NCBI GenBank assembly: GCA_013388605.1
Contig: JACAEY010000011.1
Location: 1 to 34,915 of the forward strand
Direction: 5' to 3'
Length of the DNA stretch: 34,915 bases
Source: Nitrospirota bacterium
GTDB taxonomy: Bacteria; Nitrospirota; Thermodesulfovibrionia; Thermodesulfovibrionales; SM23-35
Of this stretch, positions 15,380 to 23,701 are shown one piece after another. The notes under the pieces are model-generated. The model was not told where the DNA came from. It did no database searches and was given only the letters and a program-made list of their open reading frames with translations. A program made the position numbers and the translations under genes. Numbering within the stretch: the first letter of the stretch is position 1; each line of letters opens with the position of its first letter.

Positions 15380-16345
15380 TTAGAGACGGTTATACACTTC
15401 AGAAAGTATCTCCGTTGCTCCTTTTATAAGTAAATCCTCGGCAAGATTTGTTCCAAGCTCCTCAGCACTATTAGGTTTCCCTTCCACATGCCCTTTTATA
15501 ATCCTTTCCCCTTTCATACTCCCTACGAGACCATCCATTATAATTCTTTCTAACTCAATTCTTGCAAAAGCCGCTATTGGAACCTGGCATCCACCTCCAA
15601 GTCTCTTAAGAAATGCCCTTTCAGCCTTAACAGACACTGATGTCTCAAAATGATTTATAGAGCTAACTATACTGTTAATAGATTCATCATCAATCCTGCA
15701 CTCTACCCCGATAGCACCCTGACCTATTGCTGGAAGGCTAGTATCAGGCTGTAAAATCTCTGTTATCCTTTGAGACAGACCCAATCTCTTCAGACCCGCA
15801 ACAGCTGCAATAATTGCATCAAAATCTCCTTCATCAAGTTTTCTGATCCTTGTATCAAGGTTGCCTCTTAGTGTGACAATCTTTAAATCAGGTCTAAGAT
15901 GCATTAGCTGACATGAGCGCCTTAGGCTACTTGTTCCTATAATCGCACCATGAGGTAAGTCATTAAAATTTTGAATTTTGAATCTTGAATCATGAATCTT
16001 CGTTATCAGAGCATCTCTTGGATCTTCCCTCCTACATATAGCAGCGAGATGAAGTCTTTCTGGCAGTTCTGTAGGAACATCCTTCATGCTATGGACTGCT
16101 ATGTCTACCTTATGTTGTAAAAGTGCATCTTCGATCTCCTTTACAAAGAGACCCTTTCCACCAATCTTAGCAAGTGACACATCGAGCATCTTATCACCTG
16201 TAGTCTTTATTTTTTTAATAATTATCTCTATTTCAGGGTATTTATTTTGTAACTCTGCTTTAACCCATTCTGCTTGCCACAATGCAAGTTTACTACCCCT
16301 TGTCCCGATATATAACTTATCTACTTTCTTCATCGTTAATTCCAT
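15380..16345 (-). CDS. hemC: Porphobilinogen deaminase (hydroxymethylbilane synthase)
   Basis: YIGTRGSKLALWQAEWV, MKDVPTELPERL, GTSSLRRSCQL, VAGLKRLGL, GGGCQVPIAAFA. Confidence 0.97.
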   Translation of the reverse strand: MELTMKKVDKLYIGTRGSKLALWQAEWVKAELQNKYPEIEIIIKKIKTTGDKMLDVSLAKIGGKGLFVKEIEDALLQHKVDIAVHSMKDVPTELPERLHLAAICRREDPRDALITKIHDSRFKIQNFNDLPHGAIIGTSSLRRSCQLMHLRPDLKIVTLRGNLDTRIRKLDEGDFDAIIAAVAGLKRLGLSQRITEILQPDTSLPAIGQGAIGVECRIDDESINSIVSSINHFETSVSVKAERAFLKRLGGGCQVPIAAFARIELERIIMDGLVGSMKGERIIKGHVEGKPNSAEELGTNLAEDLLIKGATEILSEVYNRL

Positions 16346-17588
16346 AAAGCTTTTTTATTATCGCCACCATAAGATCCCTATCTTCCGAATCTTTCTTTAG
16401 TGCTGTAGTTGGTGGATGAATAAGTTTATTAACTATAGAAGAAGCCATATATTCAATAGCCTTTCTCTTTTTTTCATCGATATCAGGAAACCTATTCAAA
16501 AGTTTTTCAATCTCATCATTTTTAATCTTTTCCGCTCTTTTCCTAAGAGCAATAATAGTTGGAAATGATTCAAGGGAAGAAAGCCAATGAAAATATGGTA
16601 TTATTTCTTCTTCGACAATCTTCTCAGCCTTATCAGCTTCTTTCTTCCTCTCAAACATATTAGCATCAACAATTCCCTGCAGGTCGTCGATATTATAAAG
16701 AAAGACATTATCCAAGTCATTAATTTTAGGATCAATATTTCTTGGAACTGAAATGTCAATGATAAATACCTGTCTTTGTTTTCTTTCTTTCATTACCTTC
16801 TGCATTTGCTCTTTTAGAAGAATGTAATTCGGAGCACCTGTTGAGCAGATGATGATGTCAGAATGCACTATCTCTCTTAAAAAATTTTCAAGCGATACAG
16901 GTCTCCCATTGAATTCCTTAGCAAGCTCACAAGCCCGCTCATACCTCCTATTTGCCACAATAACTTCCTTCACTCCATTATTCATTAGATGTTTAGCAGC
17001 AAGTTCTGCCATTTCACCTGCACCTAAAAGCATGAATACCTTTCCAGATAGGTCTGTAAAAATCTTTTTAGCAAGTTCAACTGCTGCAAAGCTTATTGAG
17101 ACAGCATTCTCAGCTATCCTTGTCTCTGTCCTTACCCTTTTGGCAACAGAGATGGCTTTCTTCATTAATTTATTCAGGAGTATCCCAGTCGTTTTATTTT
17201 CGAGTGCAAATTCATAAGCCTCCTTTAATTGCCCTAGGATCTGTGGTTCGCCTATAACCATAGAATCAAGGCTTGAAGCCACACGGAAGATATGTCTGAC
17301 TGCATTTACATCATTGTATAGATAAATACTCTTATCAAGTAATGACCTATCTATATTATGGAACTCTGTTAGGAAGTTCTTTATCGATTCGGATGCCTTT
17401 TCTGTATCTCTGACCCCTGCATATAGTTCAACTCTATTACAGGTAGATAGAATAACAACCTCATCTATGTAAGGAAGGTTCTTTACCAGTGTAAGCCCTT
17501 CCCTAAGTTTATCTTTATTAAAGGCTACTTTTTCCCTTATTTCAATATCAGCTGTATTATGGTTAAGACCTGCTACCAATATTTTCAT
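16317..17588 (-). CDS. hemA: Glutamyl-tRNA reductase
   Basis: MKILVAGLNHNTADIEIREKVAF, ILSTCNRVELYAGV, SSLDSMVIGEPQILGQLKEAYE. Confidence 0.97.
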   Translation of the reverse strand: MKILVAGLNHNTADIEIREKVAFNKDKLREGLTLVKNLPYIDEVVILSTCNRVELYAGVRDTEKASESIKNFLTEFHNIDRSLLDKSIYLYNDVNAVRHIFRVASSLDSMVIGEPQILGQLKEAYEFALENKTTGILLNKLMKKAISVAKRVRTETRIAENAVSISFAAVELAKKIFTDLSGKVFMLLGAGEMAELAAKHLMNNGVKEVIVANRRYERACELAKEFNGRPVSLENFLREIVHSDIIICSTGAPNYILLKEQMQKVMKERKQRQVFIIDISVPRNIDPKINDLDNVFLYNIDDLQGIVDANMFERKKEADKAEKIVEEEIIPYFHWLSSLESFPTIIALRKRAEKIKNDEIEKLLNRFPDIDEKKRKAIEYMASSIVNKLIHPPTTALKKDSEDRDLMVAIIKKLYGINDEESR

Positions 17589-18400
17589 AGGAACACATGA
17601 AGTCCCTTATGGAGTAATTTGATACCAAAAAAGGCAATAATAATAGTTAAAAATCCCGCAATTGATAATATGGCTGCCCTTTTGCCTCTCCATCCTGCAA
17701 TGAGTCTAGCATGGAGGATGATCGCATAAATAAACCATGTTACAAGTGACCAGACCTCTCTAGGATCCCATCTCCAGAAGCTTCCCCACGCGGTCTCTGC
17801 CCATAAAGAGCCTGTAAGTATAGCAAGTGTTAGAAGAGGAAAGCCGATTGTTATCAGTCTATAGTTCAGCTCGTCAAGGGTCTGAAGACTTGGGAGTCTT
17901 GCAAATAGACCCCCGATGTTTTTTGATTTTACATAGTGCTCTTGAACGAGGTACATAGTTCCCACACCAAAGGCAAGGGCAAACGCAGCATTGCCAAGGA
18001 AAGCAATAACAGTGTGTATTATAAGCCAGTAACTTTGAAGCACAGGGCTCAATGGTCTTATTTCCCTCGAAAGCATAGAAGACGAAATCATCAAGACGAG
18101 AACAACTGGCATCACAAAAGAACTCAGAATTTTCATCCTGTACCTGAGCTGCAAAAGAAAGAAGATCAAGATGATACTCCATGAAAAAAAAGATGTTGAT
18201 TCGTGAAAATTGGTTATAGGTATGTAACCTGCTGCAATATAACGGTAGATGATGTTTGCACTATGGAAAGTAAAACCTACACCAACAAGAAAAAACATAA
18301 TTAGTGAAGTAATTTTTCTACTCCTGAAAAGCTCTACAATTCCAACGAGTGTTGCTAAGAAATAAAAAATGAGGGCAAATTCAAACAGATATGATTCCAT
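17585..18400 (-). CDS. ccsB: Cytochrome c biogenesis protein CcsA/CcsB-type (ResC-like, ABC-type assembly protein)
   Basis: Multi-TM; WAETAWGSFWRWDPREVWSLVTWFIYAIILHARL (WWD-type region). Start placed at ATG 18398-18400 (MESYLFEFALI), coupled to the upstream ORF by TAATG. Confidence 0.9.
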   Translation of the reverse strand: MESYLFEFALIFYFLATLVGIVELFRSRKITSLIMFFLVGVGFTFHSANIIYRYIAAGYIPITNFHESTSFFSWSIILIFFLLQLRYRMKILSSFVMPVVLVLMISSSMLSREIRPLSPVLQSYWLIIHTVIAFLGNAAFALAFGVGTMYLVQEHYVKSKNIGGLFARLPSLQTLDELNYRLITIGFPLLTLAILTGSLWAETAWGSFWRWDPREVWSLVTWFIYAIILHARLIAGWRGKRAAILSIAGFLTIIIAFFGIKLLHKGLHVFL

Positions 18401-18591
18401 TAAAAACAGCCGAGCTGGCAATTTGTAATCTTTATATGAAGATCGTCTGCAGCTTCTCCAACAACTTTATATGAAACCCCTAATTCCTCCGCTATCTTCC
18501 TAGCAACAGCACACTGGAGTTTTCCATCTTTAGCCTTCTTTTTGATCTCTTCTAAAATCTTGTCTTTCAATTTATTGATCTCCAATTCCAT
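18400..18591 (-). CDS. Small protein with HTH-like sequence and C-terminal CQLGCF motif
   Basis: 63 aa MELEINKLKDKILEEIKKKAKDGKLQCAVARKIAEELGVSYKVVGEAADDLHIKITNCQLGCF; TAATG overlap with ccsB. Confidence 0.7.
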   Translation of the reverse strand: MELEINKLKDKILEEIKKKAKDGKLQCAVARKIAEELGVSYKVVGEAADDLHIKITNCQLGCF

Positions 18592-18723
18592 ATGGACTTA
18601 AAACGGCTTACAAAAACATTTTACAATATCATTATTTAAAAACTCAATTTAATGTATAAGTTACAATCTCACGATATTTCTCCATTTTCAAACAAAATAG
18701 ACAAGTTATAATACTAATTAAGT

Positions 18724-19701
18724 ATGCTGAAAGAAGTAATAATACTGCTTGGTCCTACAGGCGTCGGAAAGACAGGTGTTTCACTTCTTTTGGCAAAAGC
18801 CCTAGATACTGAGATTATCAGTGCAGATTCAATGCAGATTTACAGGTATATGGATATTGGCACTGCTAAACCTACGTCAGAAGAGAAGAAACTGGTTAAA
18901 CATCACATGATTGATATCATTGACCCATGGGAAACTTATAGTACGGGAAGATATATTAAAGAAGTTGTACCCATCATAGATAAACTTCATAGTAAAGGAA
19001 AAATTCCTATAATTGTTGGTGGCACAGGTCTTTATATTAAGGCAATGACAAGAGGCATATTCAGTGGTCCACCTGCTGACTGGTTATTAAGGGAAGAACT
19101 TTTATCTTTAGAAACCGAAGAGAAAGGTATTCTTTACACTTTTTTAAAAGCCCTTGACCCTAAGACAGCAAATAAAATAACTCTAAATGACAAACGCAGG
19201 ATTATACGAGCAATAGAGGTCTATCTGAAGAGTAATTTGAGCATGTCAGAGATGCAAAGAATCATGACAAAGCCCCTCCAGTACGAATTCATAAAAATAG
19301 GTCTATACAAGGAGAGAAAAGAACTATACAGGATAATAGAGCACAGAGTTAATGAGATGATAAGTAAAGGGCTTGTGGAAGAAGTGAAAAATGTGATGAG
19401 CGTGATAAAGAAATATGGCGAGACAGTTAGTATTAAAAATCATGTCTCAAACATTACACATTACCTATCCATGCAGGCTATAGGATATAAGGAAATTGAA
19501 CTTTATCTTGAAGGATATATTACCCTTGAAGAGGCTATAAGGCTAATAAAAAGGGCCACAAAGAGATATGCAAAAAGGCAACTTACATGGTTCAGAAAGG
19601 AAGAAGAGATTCATTGGATAGATATAACAGGCATCTTCGAAAGTAAGGAGATCTTCAAAAAAGTGCAACAAACTCTTGATGGGTTGGGTTGCATTATTTA
19701 G
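18724..19701 (+). CDS. miaA: tRNA dimethylallyltransferase
   Basis: IILLGPTGVGKTGVSLLLAKALDTEIISADSMQIYRYMDIGTAKPT; RYAKRQLTWFRK. Confidence 0.97.
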   Translation: MLKEVIILLGPTGVGKTGVSLLLAKALDTEIISADSMQIYRYMDIGTAKPTSEEKKLVKHHMIDIIDPWETYSTGRYIKEVVPIIDKLHSKGKIPIIVGGTGLYIKAMTRGIFSGPPADWLLREELLSLETEEKGILYTFLKALDPKTANKITLNDKRRIIRAIEVYLKSNLSMSEMQRIMTKPLQYEFIKIGLYKERKELYRIIEHRVNEMISKGLVEEVKNVMSVIKKYGETVSIKNHVSNITHYLSMQAIGYKEIELYLEGYITLEEAIRLIKRATKRYAKRQLTWFRKEEEIHWIDITGIFESKEIFKKVQQTLDGLGCII

Positions 19702-19740
19702 GAAAAATACTTTATGGTAAATAAAAAATGGATAAAAGAA

Positions 19741-19951
19741 ATGGCTAATCCACTTGGAAGATTCAGAATCTTCGAGATAAATATCTTAATCAACTTTTGA
19801 ATGATAAGATACCTGCTATAATGTATCTAACTACTGGTGCAAGACTAAAAGGAGTGATAAAAGGTTTCAACAATTTTATAATCATGCAAAGGAGAATACA
19901 TACTCTCTAATATACAAGCATGCTATAGCAACTATATTAACATTAACCTAA
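19741..19951 (+). pseudogene. hfq: Frameshifted hfq remnant
   Basis: Three frames: MANPLGRF (from 19741), then NLRDKYLNQLLNDKIPAIMYLTTGARLKGVIKGFNNFIIM (from 19767), then AKENTYSLIYKHAIATILTLT* (about 19886-19951). Hfq Sm1 pattern and YKHAI Sm2 signature; canonical miaA-hfq order. Confidence 0.88.
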
Positions 19952-19971
19952 AAAGGACATTGAAATAAAAA

Positions 19972-20379
19972 TTGAGAACCGATAGAATGCCCAGAAACCC
20001 AATTCCTACAGTTGATATTATTATAAAATATAAAGGCGGCATTTTACTGGTAAAGAGAAAGAATCCTCCCGAGGGATGGGCACTCCCAGGCGGATTTGTG
20101 GATTATGGAGAAAGCCTTGAATCTGCTGCTATTCGTGAGGCAAAGGAAGAAACAGGGCTTGATATTGAACTTATTAGGCAATTTCATACATATTCTGACC
20201 CAAAAAGAGATTCAAGACATCACAGCATAACAACGGTTTATATAGCAAAGGCAAAAGGTGATGCCAAAGCAGGAGACGACGCAGGAGAGATAGGAATCTT
20301 TAACAGAGATACACTTCCAGAGCATATAGCCTTTGACCATAGAGAAATCCTGAATGATTATTTTACTGGGAGGTATTAA
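19972..20379 (+). CDS. NUDIX hydrolase
   Basis: [28 protein letters not shown] matches the Nudix box GX5EX7REUXEEXGU. Confidence 0.93.
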   Translation: MRTDRMPRNPIPTVDIIIKYKGGILLVKRKNPPEGWALPGGFVDYGESLESAAIREAKEETGLDIELIRQFHTYSDPKRDSRHHSITTVYIAKAKGDAKAGDDAGEIGIFNRDTLPEHIAFDHREILNDYFTGRY

Positions 20380-20383
20380 GTAA

Positions 20384-21058
20384 ATGCTTAAATTAATGCG
20401 TAAACATGCAAAATACTTCTATGTCCTTTTTTTTATTGTCATTCTTTCATTCATATTTTGGGGAATAGGTAATGTGGACAGAACAAGCGAAAAAGATATT
20501 GTTGCAGAAGTTGGTAAATATAAAATAACAACCGATGAATACTGGAGGACTTACGAAAATATCTACCGCTTTTATAGAGAAATATATAAAGATAAGTTCA
20601 ACGAAGATATGGAAAAAAAGATGAAATTGAGAGAAAAAGTTCTCGACTCTATGGTTGATGAGCAGGTACTTTTAATTGCAGCAAAAGAGATAGGAATTAA
20701 AGTAAACAATGAAGAGCTTCACGAGGCAATAACACATGAGCCAGCCTTTATGAGAGATGGAATATTTGACAAAAATATATATATAAACAGATTGAGACTT
20801 AACAGAATTACTGTGGGAGAATATGAGAAATCTAAAATAAATGAACTTACACTTACAAAAATGAAACGTCTAATAGAACTGTCTGTTGACACGTCAGATA
20901 TTACACTTGAAACTCAACAATTATCATCTGATGAAAGTGCAATGAATATGCTAAAAGATACACTCCTTAATCAGAAACGAGAGATGGCTGTGAAGTCATA
21001 TATTGAAGGTTTCAAGAAAAAAATAAAAATTAAGACTGATATACAACTCATTTCCTGA
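20384..21058 (+). CDS. Membrane-anchored SurA-N/PpiD-N-like chaperone domain protein without a recognisable PPIase domain
   Basis: MLKLMRKHAKYFYVLFFIVILSFIFWGIGNVDR is PpiD-like, followed by a helical SurA_N-type region; ends at 224 aa. Confidence 0.7.
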   Translation: MLKLMRKHAKYFYVLFFIVILSFIFWGIGNVDRTSEKDIVAEVGKYKITTDEYWRTYENIYRFYREIYKDKFNEDMEKKMKLREKVLDSMVDEQVLLIAAKEIGIKVNNEELHEAITHEPAFMRDGIFDKNIYINRLRLNRITVGEYEKSKINELTLTKMKRLIELSVDTSDITLETQQLSSDESAMNMLKDTLLNQKREMAVKSYIEGFKKKIKIKTDIQLIS

Positions 21059-21102
21059 TTAAGAAAAGACACATACATATCATTTTATCTTTATCTTCAT
21101 TG

Positions 21103-21325
21103 CTGTCCAAAATATTCTATATAAGAGTTATGAGACCCGATTTTCGAACCAAAATAAACTACCTCTTATTATGTTTAAAGCTTCACCTGACTTTAATCAC
21201 TATTAATAATCTTTGGCTGAGACCTCCGCTTCGACTCCAGTCTCATCGAGGTTACCCGTGATTTTTCTTCTAAAATCGGTTCTCATACCTGTCTTTCCAA
21301 GAGCATGAAGTATTATTTTGGACAG
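21103..21325. repeat. Nested imperfect inverted-repeat element (MITE-like or structured RNA)
   Basis: Outer CTGTCCAAAATA (21103-21114) / TATTTTGGACAG (21314-21325); middle TATGAGACCCGATTTT (21129-21144) / AAAATCGGTTCTCATA (21272-21287), 15/16; inner TGAGAC (21218-21223) / GTCTCA (21240-21245). Confidence 0.6.
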
Positions 21326-21425
21326 ATGTGCTTTATCTTAATAATTAACAAAAAATTTTTAAGAACCACTGAATTTCTATTGTTTGAAAAGCTCGCAATC
21401 TTTATAGTAATATTAAAAAAATTAA

Positions 21426-21511
21426 GCCGAAGTGGTGGAATCTGGTAGACACGCACGTTTGAGGGGCGTGTGGGGAAACCCGTGCGGGTTCAAATCCCGC
21501 CTTCGGCACCA
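21426..21511 (+). tRNA. tRNA-Leu (anticodon GAG), CCA encoded
   Basis: GCCGAAG...CTTCGGC acceptor pair, anticodon arm CACGT-TTGAGGG-GCGTG, variable arm TGGGGAAACCCG-like, T arm GCGGGTTCAAATCCCGC, CCA. Confidence 0.96.
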
Positions 21512-21571
21512 AAAATGTCGATTTCGACTATTTTGGAGATGATCCAAAAAGGAAGCGCTACCTAATATTTT

Positions 21572-22015
21572 TTAAACCTTTCCAAATACATACCTTCCAA
21601 TTATTCTTTCTAAGTCAATTGCAGATTCTGTTTCCATAATTATTCCTGCCTCAGGTAAAATTTTATCTGAGCCTCCAGGTGTAATCTCTATATACTTTTC
21701 ACCTATGAGTCCTTTTGTTCTTATTGATGCAATAGCATCTTCCTGAATCTTAACATCCTTATTAATAAGAAGAGCAATTTCTGCCTGATAATCTTTATTG
21801 AGTGTAATGTTTTTCACACTTCCTACTTCAACACCTGCTATTTCAACTACAGCTCCGGCTTTAATTCCACCCGCCTTTTCAAATTTTGCATACAGTACAT
21901 ACTTTTCCTCACCGATAAACTCAAGCTTCCCAAGTTTTACGGAAAGATATCCAAAACATAGGACTCCGATCAATACAAAAAAACCCACTGCCAATTCAAG
22001 ATCAATTTTCTTCAC
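21572..22015 (-). CDS. mlaD: MlaD/MCE-family phospholipid transport substrate-binding protein
   Basis: MKKIDLELAVGFFVLIGVLCFGYLSVKLG...AGAVVEIAGVEVGSVKNITL...IRTKGLIGEKYIEITPGG. Confidence 0.93.
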   Translation of the reverse strand: MKKIDLELAVGFFVLIGVLCFGYLSVKLGKLEFIGEEKYVLYAKFEKAGGIKAGAVVEIAGVEVGSVKNITLNKDYQAEIALLINKDVKIQEDAIASIRTKGLIGEKYIEITPGGSDKILPEAGIIMETESAIDLERIIGRYVFGKV

Positions 22016-22037
22016 CTTAACCTCCTAAAAGGCTAAC

Positions 22038-22781
22038 CTAATATTCAATAGGACCCTCATGGCTTCCTGTAATAAATTGTTTAACTATTGGATTGGTTGA
22101 ATTTTGAATCTCCTCAGGAGTACCTACATCAACAATAGTGCCATTATGTAACATAGCGACCTTGTCAGTAATTTCAAATATCTTTGGAACCTCATGGCTT
22201 ATTATCACACCAGTATAACCATATTTCTCATGGGTAGCCTTTATGAGAGCATGTATTGAACTTGCTATAACAGGATCAAGTCCTGTAGTTGGCTCATCGA
22301 AAAGCACTAAAGATGGCTCTGTAATGAGAGCCCTTGCAAGAGCTACCCTTTTTTTCATCCCACCGCTTAATTCTCCCGGGTACTTTTTCCCCATCCCCTT
22401 AAGTCCAACAACTTCAAGGGCATCCAGAACCCGATCACGGATTTCTGACTTGGACAGTTTTGTCTTTTCACGCAAAGGAAAGGCAATATTTCCATATACA
22501 GTAAGGGAATCAAACAATGCTCCGCCCTGGAAAAGCACACCCAGTCTTTCCCTAATTTTATCAAGCTCTTTTATATCAATCTTTGTTATATCAACCCCTT
22601 CAATTAATATACTCCCCTTATCAGGCATAAGAAGACCAATTATGTGTTTTATTAATACGCTTTTACCGCACCCACTTATTCCCATTATGGTAACTATCTC
22701 TTTTTCAGAAATTTTTAGATTAACACCATTTAGGACTTTCTGACCATTAAAAGATTTATGGAGGTCAACGATTTCTATCAT
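22038..22781 (-). CDS. mlaF: Phospholipid ABC transporter ATP-binding protein
   Basis: Walker A GISGCGKSV, signature LSGGMKKRVALARAL, Walker B LVLFDEPTTGLDP. Confidence 0.95.
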   Translation of the reverse strand: MIEIVDLHKSFNGQKVLNGVNLKISEKEIVTIMGISGCGKSVLIKHIIGLLMPDKGSILIEGVDITKIDIKELDKIRERLGVLFQGGALFDSLTVYGNIAFPLREKTKLSKSEIRDRVLDALEVVGLKGMGKKYPGELSGGMKKRVALARALITEPSLVLFDEPTTGLDPVIASSIHALIKATHEKYGYTGVIISHEVPKIFEITDKVAMLHNGTIVDVGTPEEIQNSTNPIVKQFITGSHEGPIEY

Positions 22782-22790
22782 CTTATCATC

Positions 22791-23561
22791 CTATAGAAGA
22801 ACAGCGCCAAGGAAATAATCCCATATAAGGATCAAAATGGAGCATAAAACAACTGCTTCTGTTGTTGATTTACTTACACCTTCTGCACCAAATCCTGTGT
22901 AAAAACCCTTATAACAGCATATCCATGAAACTATCAATCCAAAGCTCAAAGACTTATAAAGTCCTACCATTATATCTTCCATAAACACATAATCCTTCAT
23001 AAGCGAGAAATATGTCCCTGAACTGATTCCGAGGATTTCTACACCCACTAAATACCCACCAAATATACCAATGACATCAAATATTGCTACAATCAGGGGA
23101 AAAGCTATTAATGCTGCAACTATGTTTGGTACAATGAGATACCGTAATGGATTCAGTGCCATAGCACTGAGGGCATCTATCTGTTCAGAAATCCTCATCA
23201 TACCTATTTCTGCAGCAAGTGCAGAACCTGCTCTTCCTGTAACCATCAGGGCAGAAAGTACCGGACCTAATTCTCTAATTAAACTAAGTGCAATTCCTGG
23301 TCCAAGTAAAGCCTCTGAACCAAACTTTCTGAGTATGTAAAATAATTGAAGAGCAAGTACCATACCTGTAAACGAACCTGTGAGAAGGATGACTAACATC
23401 GATTTGTTTCCAAAAAACCTGATCTGCCTTAAAAGTAGCCTGATTTTAAATGGAGGAACAAATATAAAATAGAAAGAATTAATAAGAAATACAAACATAT
23501 GTCCGATTGTTCGGAGTTGTAAGAGTGTCCACAGTCCTATTATCCTTATCAAAGTCCTCAC
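22791..23561 (-). CDS. mlaE: Phospholipid ABC transporter permease
   Basis: MlaE family motifs RELGPVLSALMVTGRAGSALAAEIGMMRISEQIDALSAMALNPLRYLIVP. Confidence 0.95.
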   Translation of the reverse strand: MRTLIRIIGLWTLLQLRTIGHMFVFLINSFYFIFVPPFKIRLLLRQIRFFGNKSMLVILLTGSFTGMVLALQLFYILRKFGSEALLGPGIALSLIRELGPVLSALMVTGRAGSALAAEIGMMRISEQIDALSAMALNPLRYLIVPNIVAALIAFPLIVAIFDVIGIFGGYLVGVEILGISSGTYFSLMKDYVFMEDIMVGLYKSLSFGLIVSWICCYKGFYTGFGAEGVSKSTTEAVVLCSILILIWDYFLGAVLL

Positions 23562-23701
23562 TTAATTCTTTTCATTTTTTATATATTAAAAAAGTTCAAC
23601 CAGAACCGGTCATGTATTTTATCAGAAATGCCGAAGATAAAGAATAAAGTAGAATTATCTTAGGGTTGCGGCTACTGTGCTTTATTATGTTAAAATAATT
23701 T

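Noticed and set aside
22097-22110. TTGAATTTTGAATC heptad pair in mlaF
   Set aside because: It encodes EIQNS in the normal C-terminal region of MlaF-type ATPases with no apparent insertion; probably chance, unlike the hemC case.
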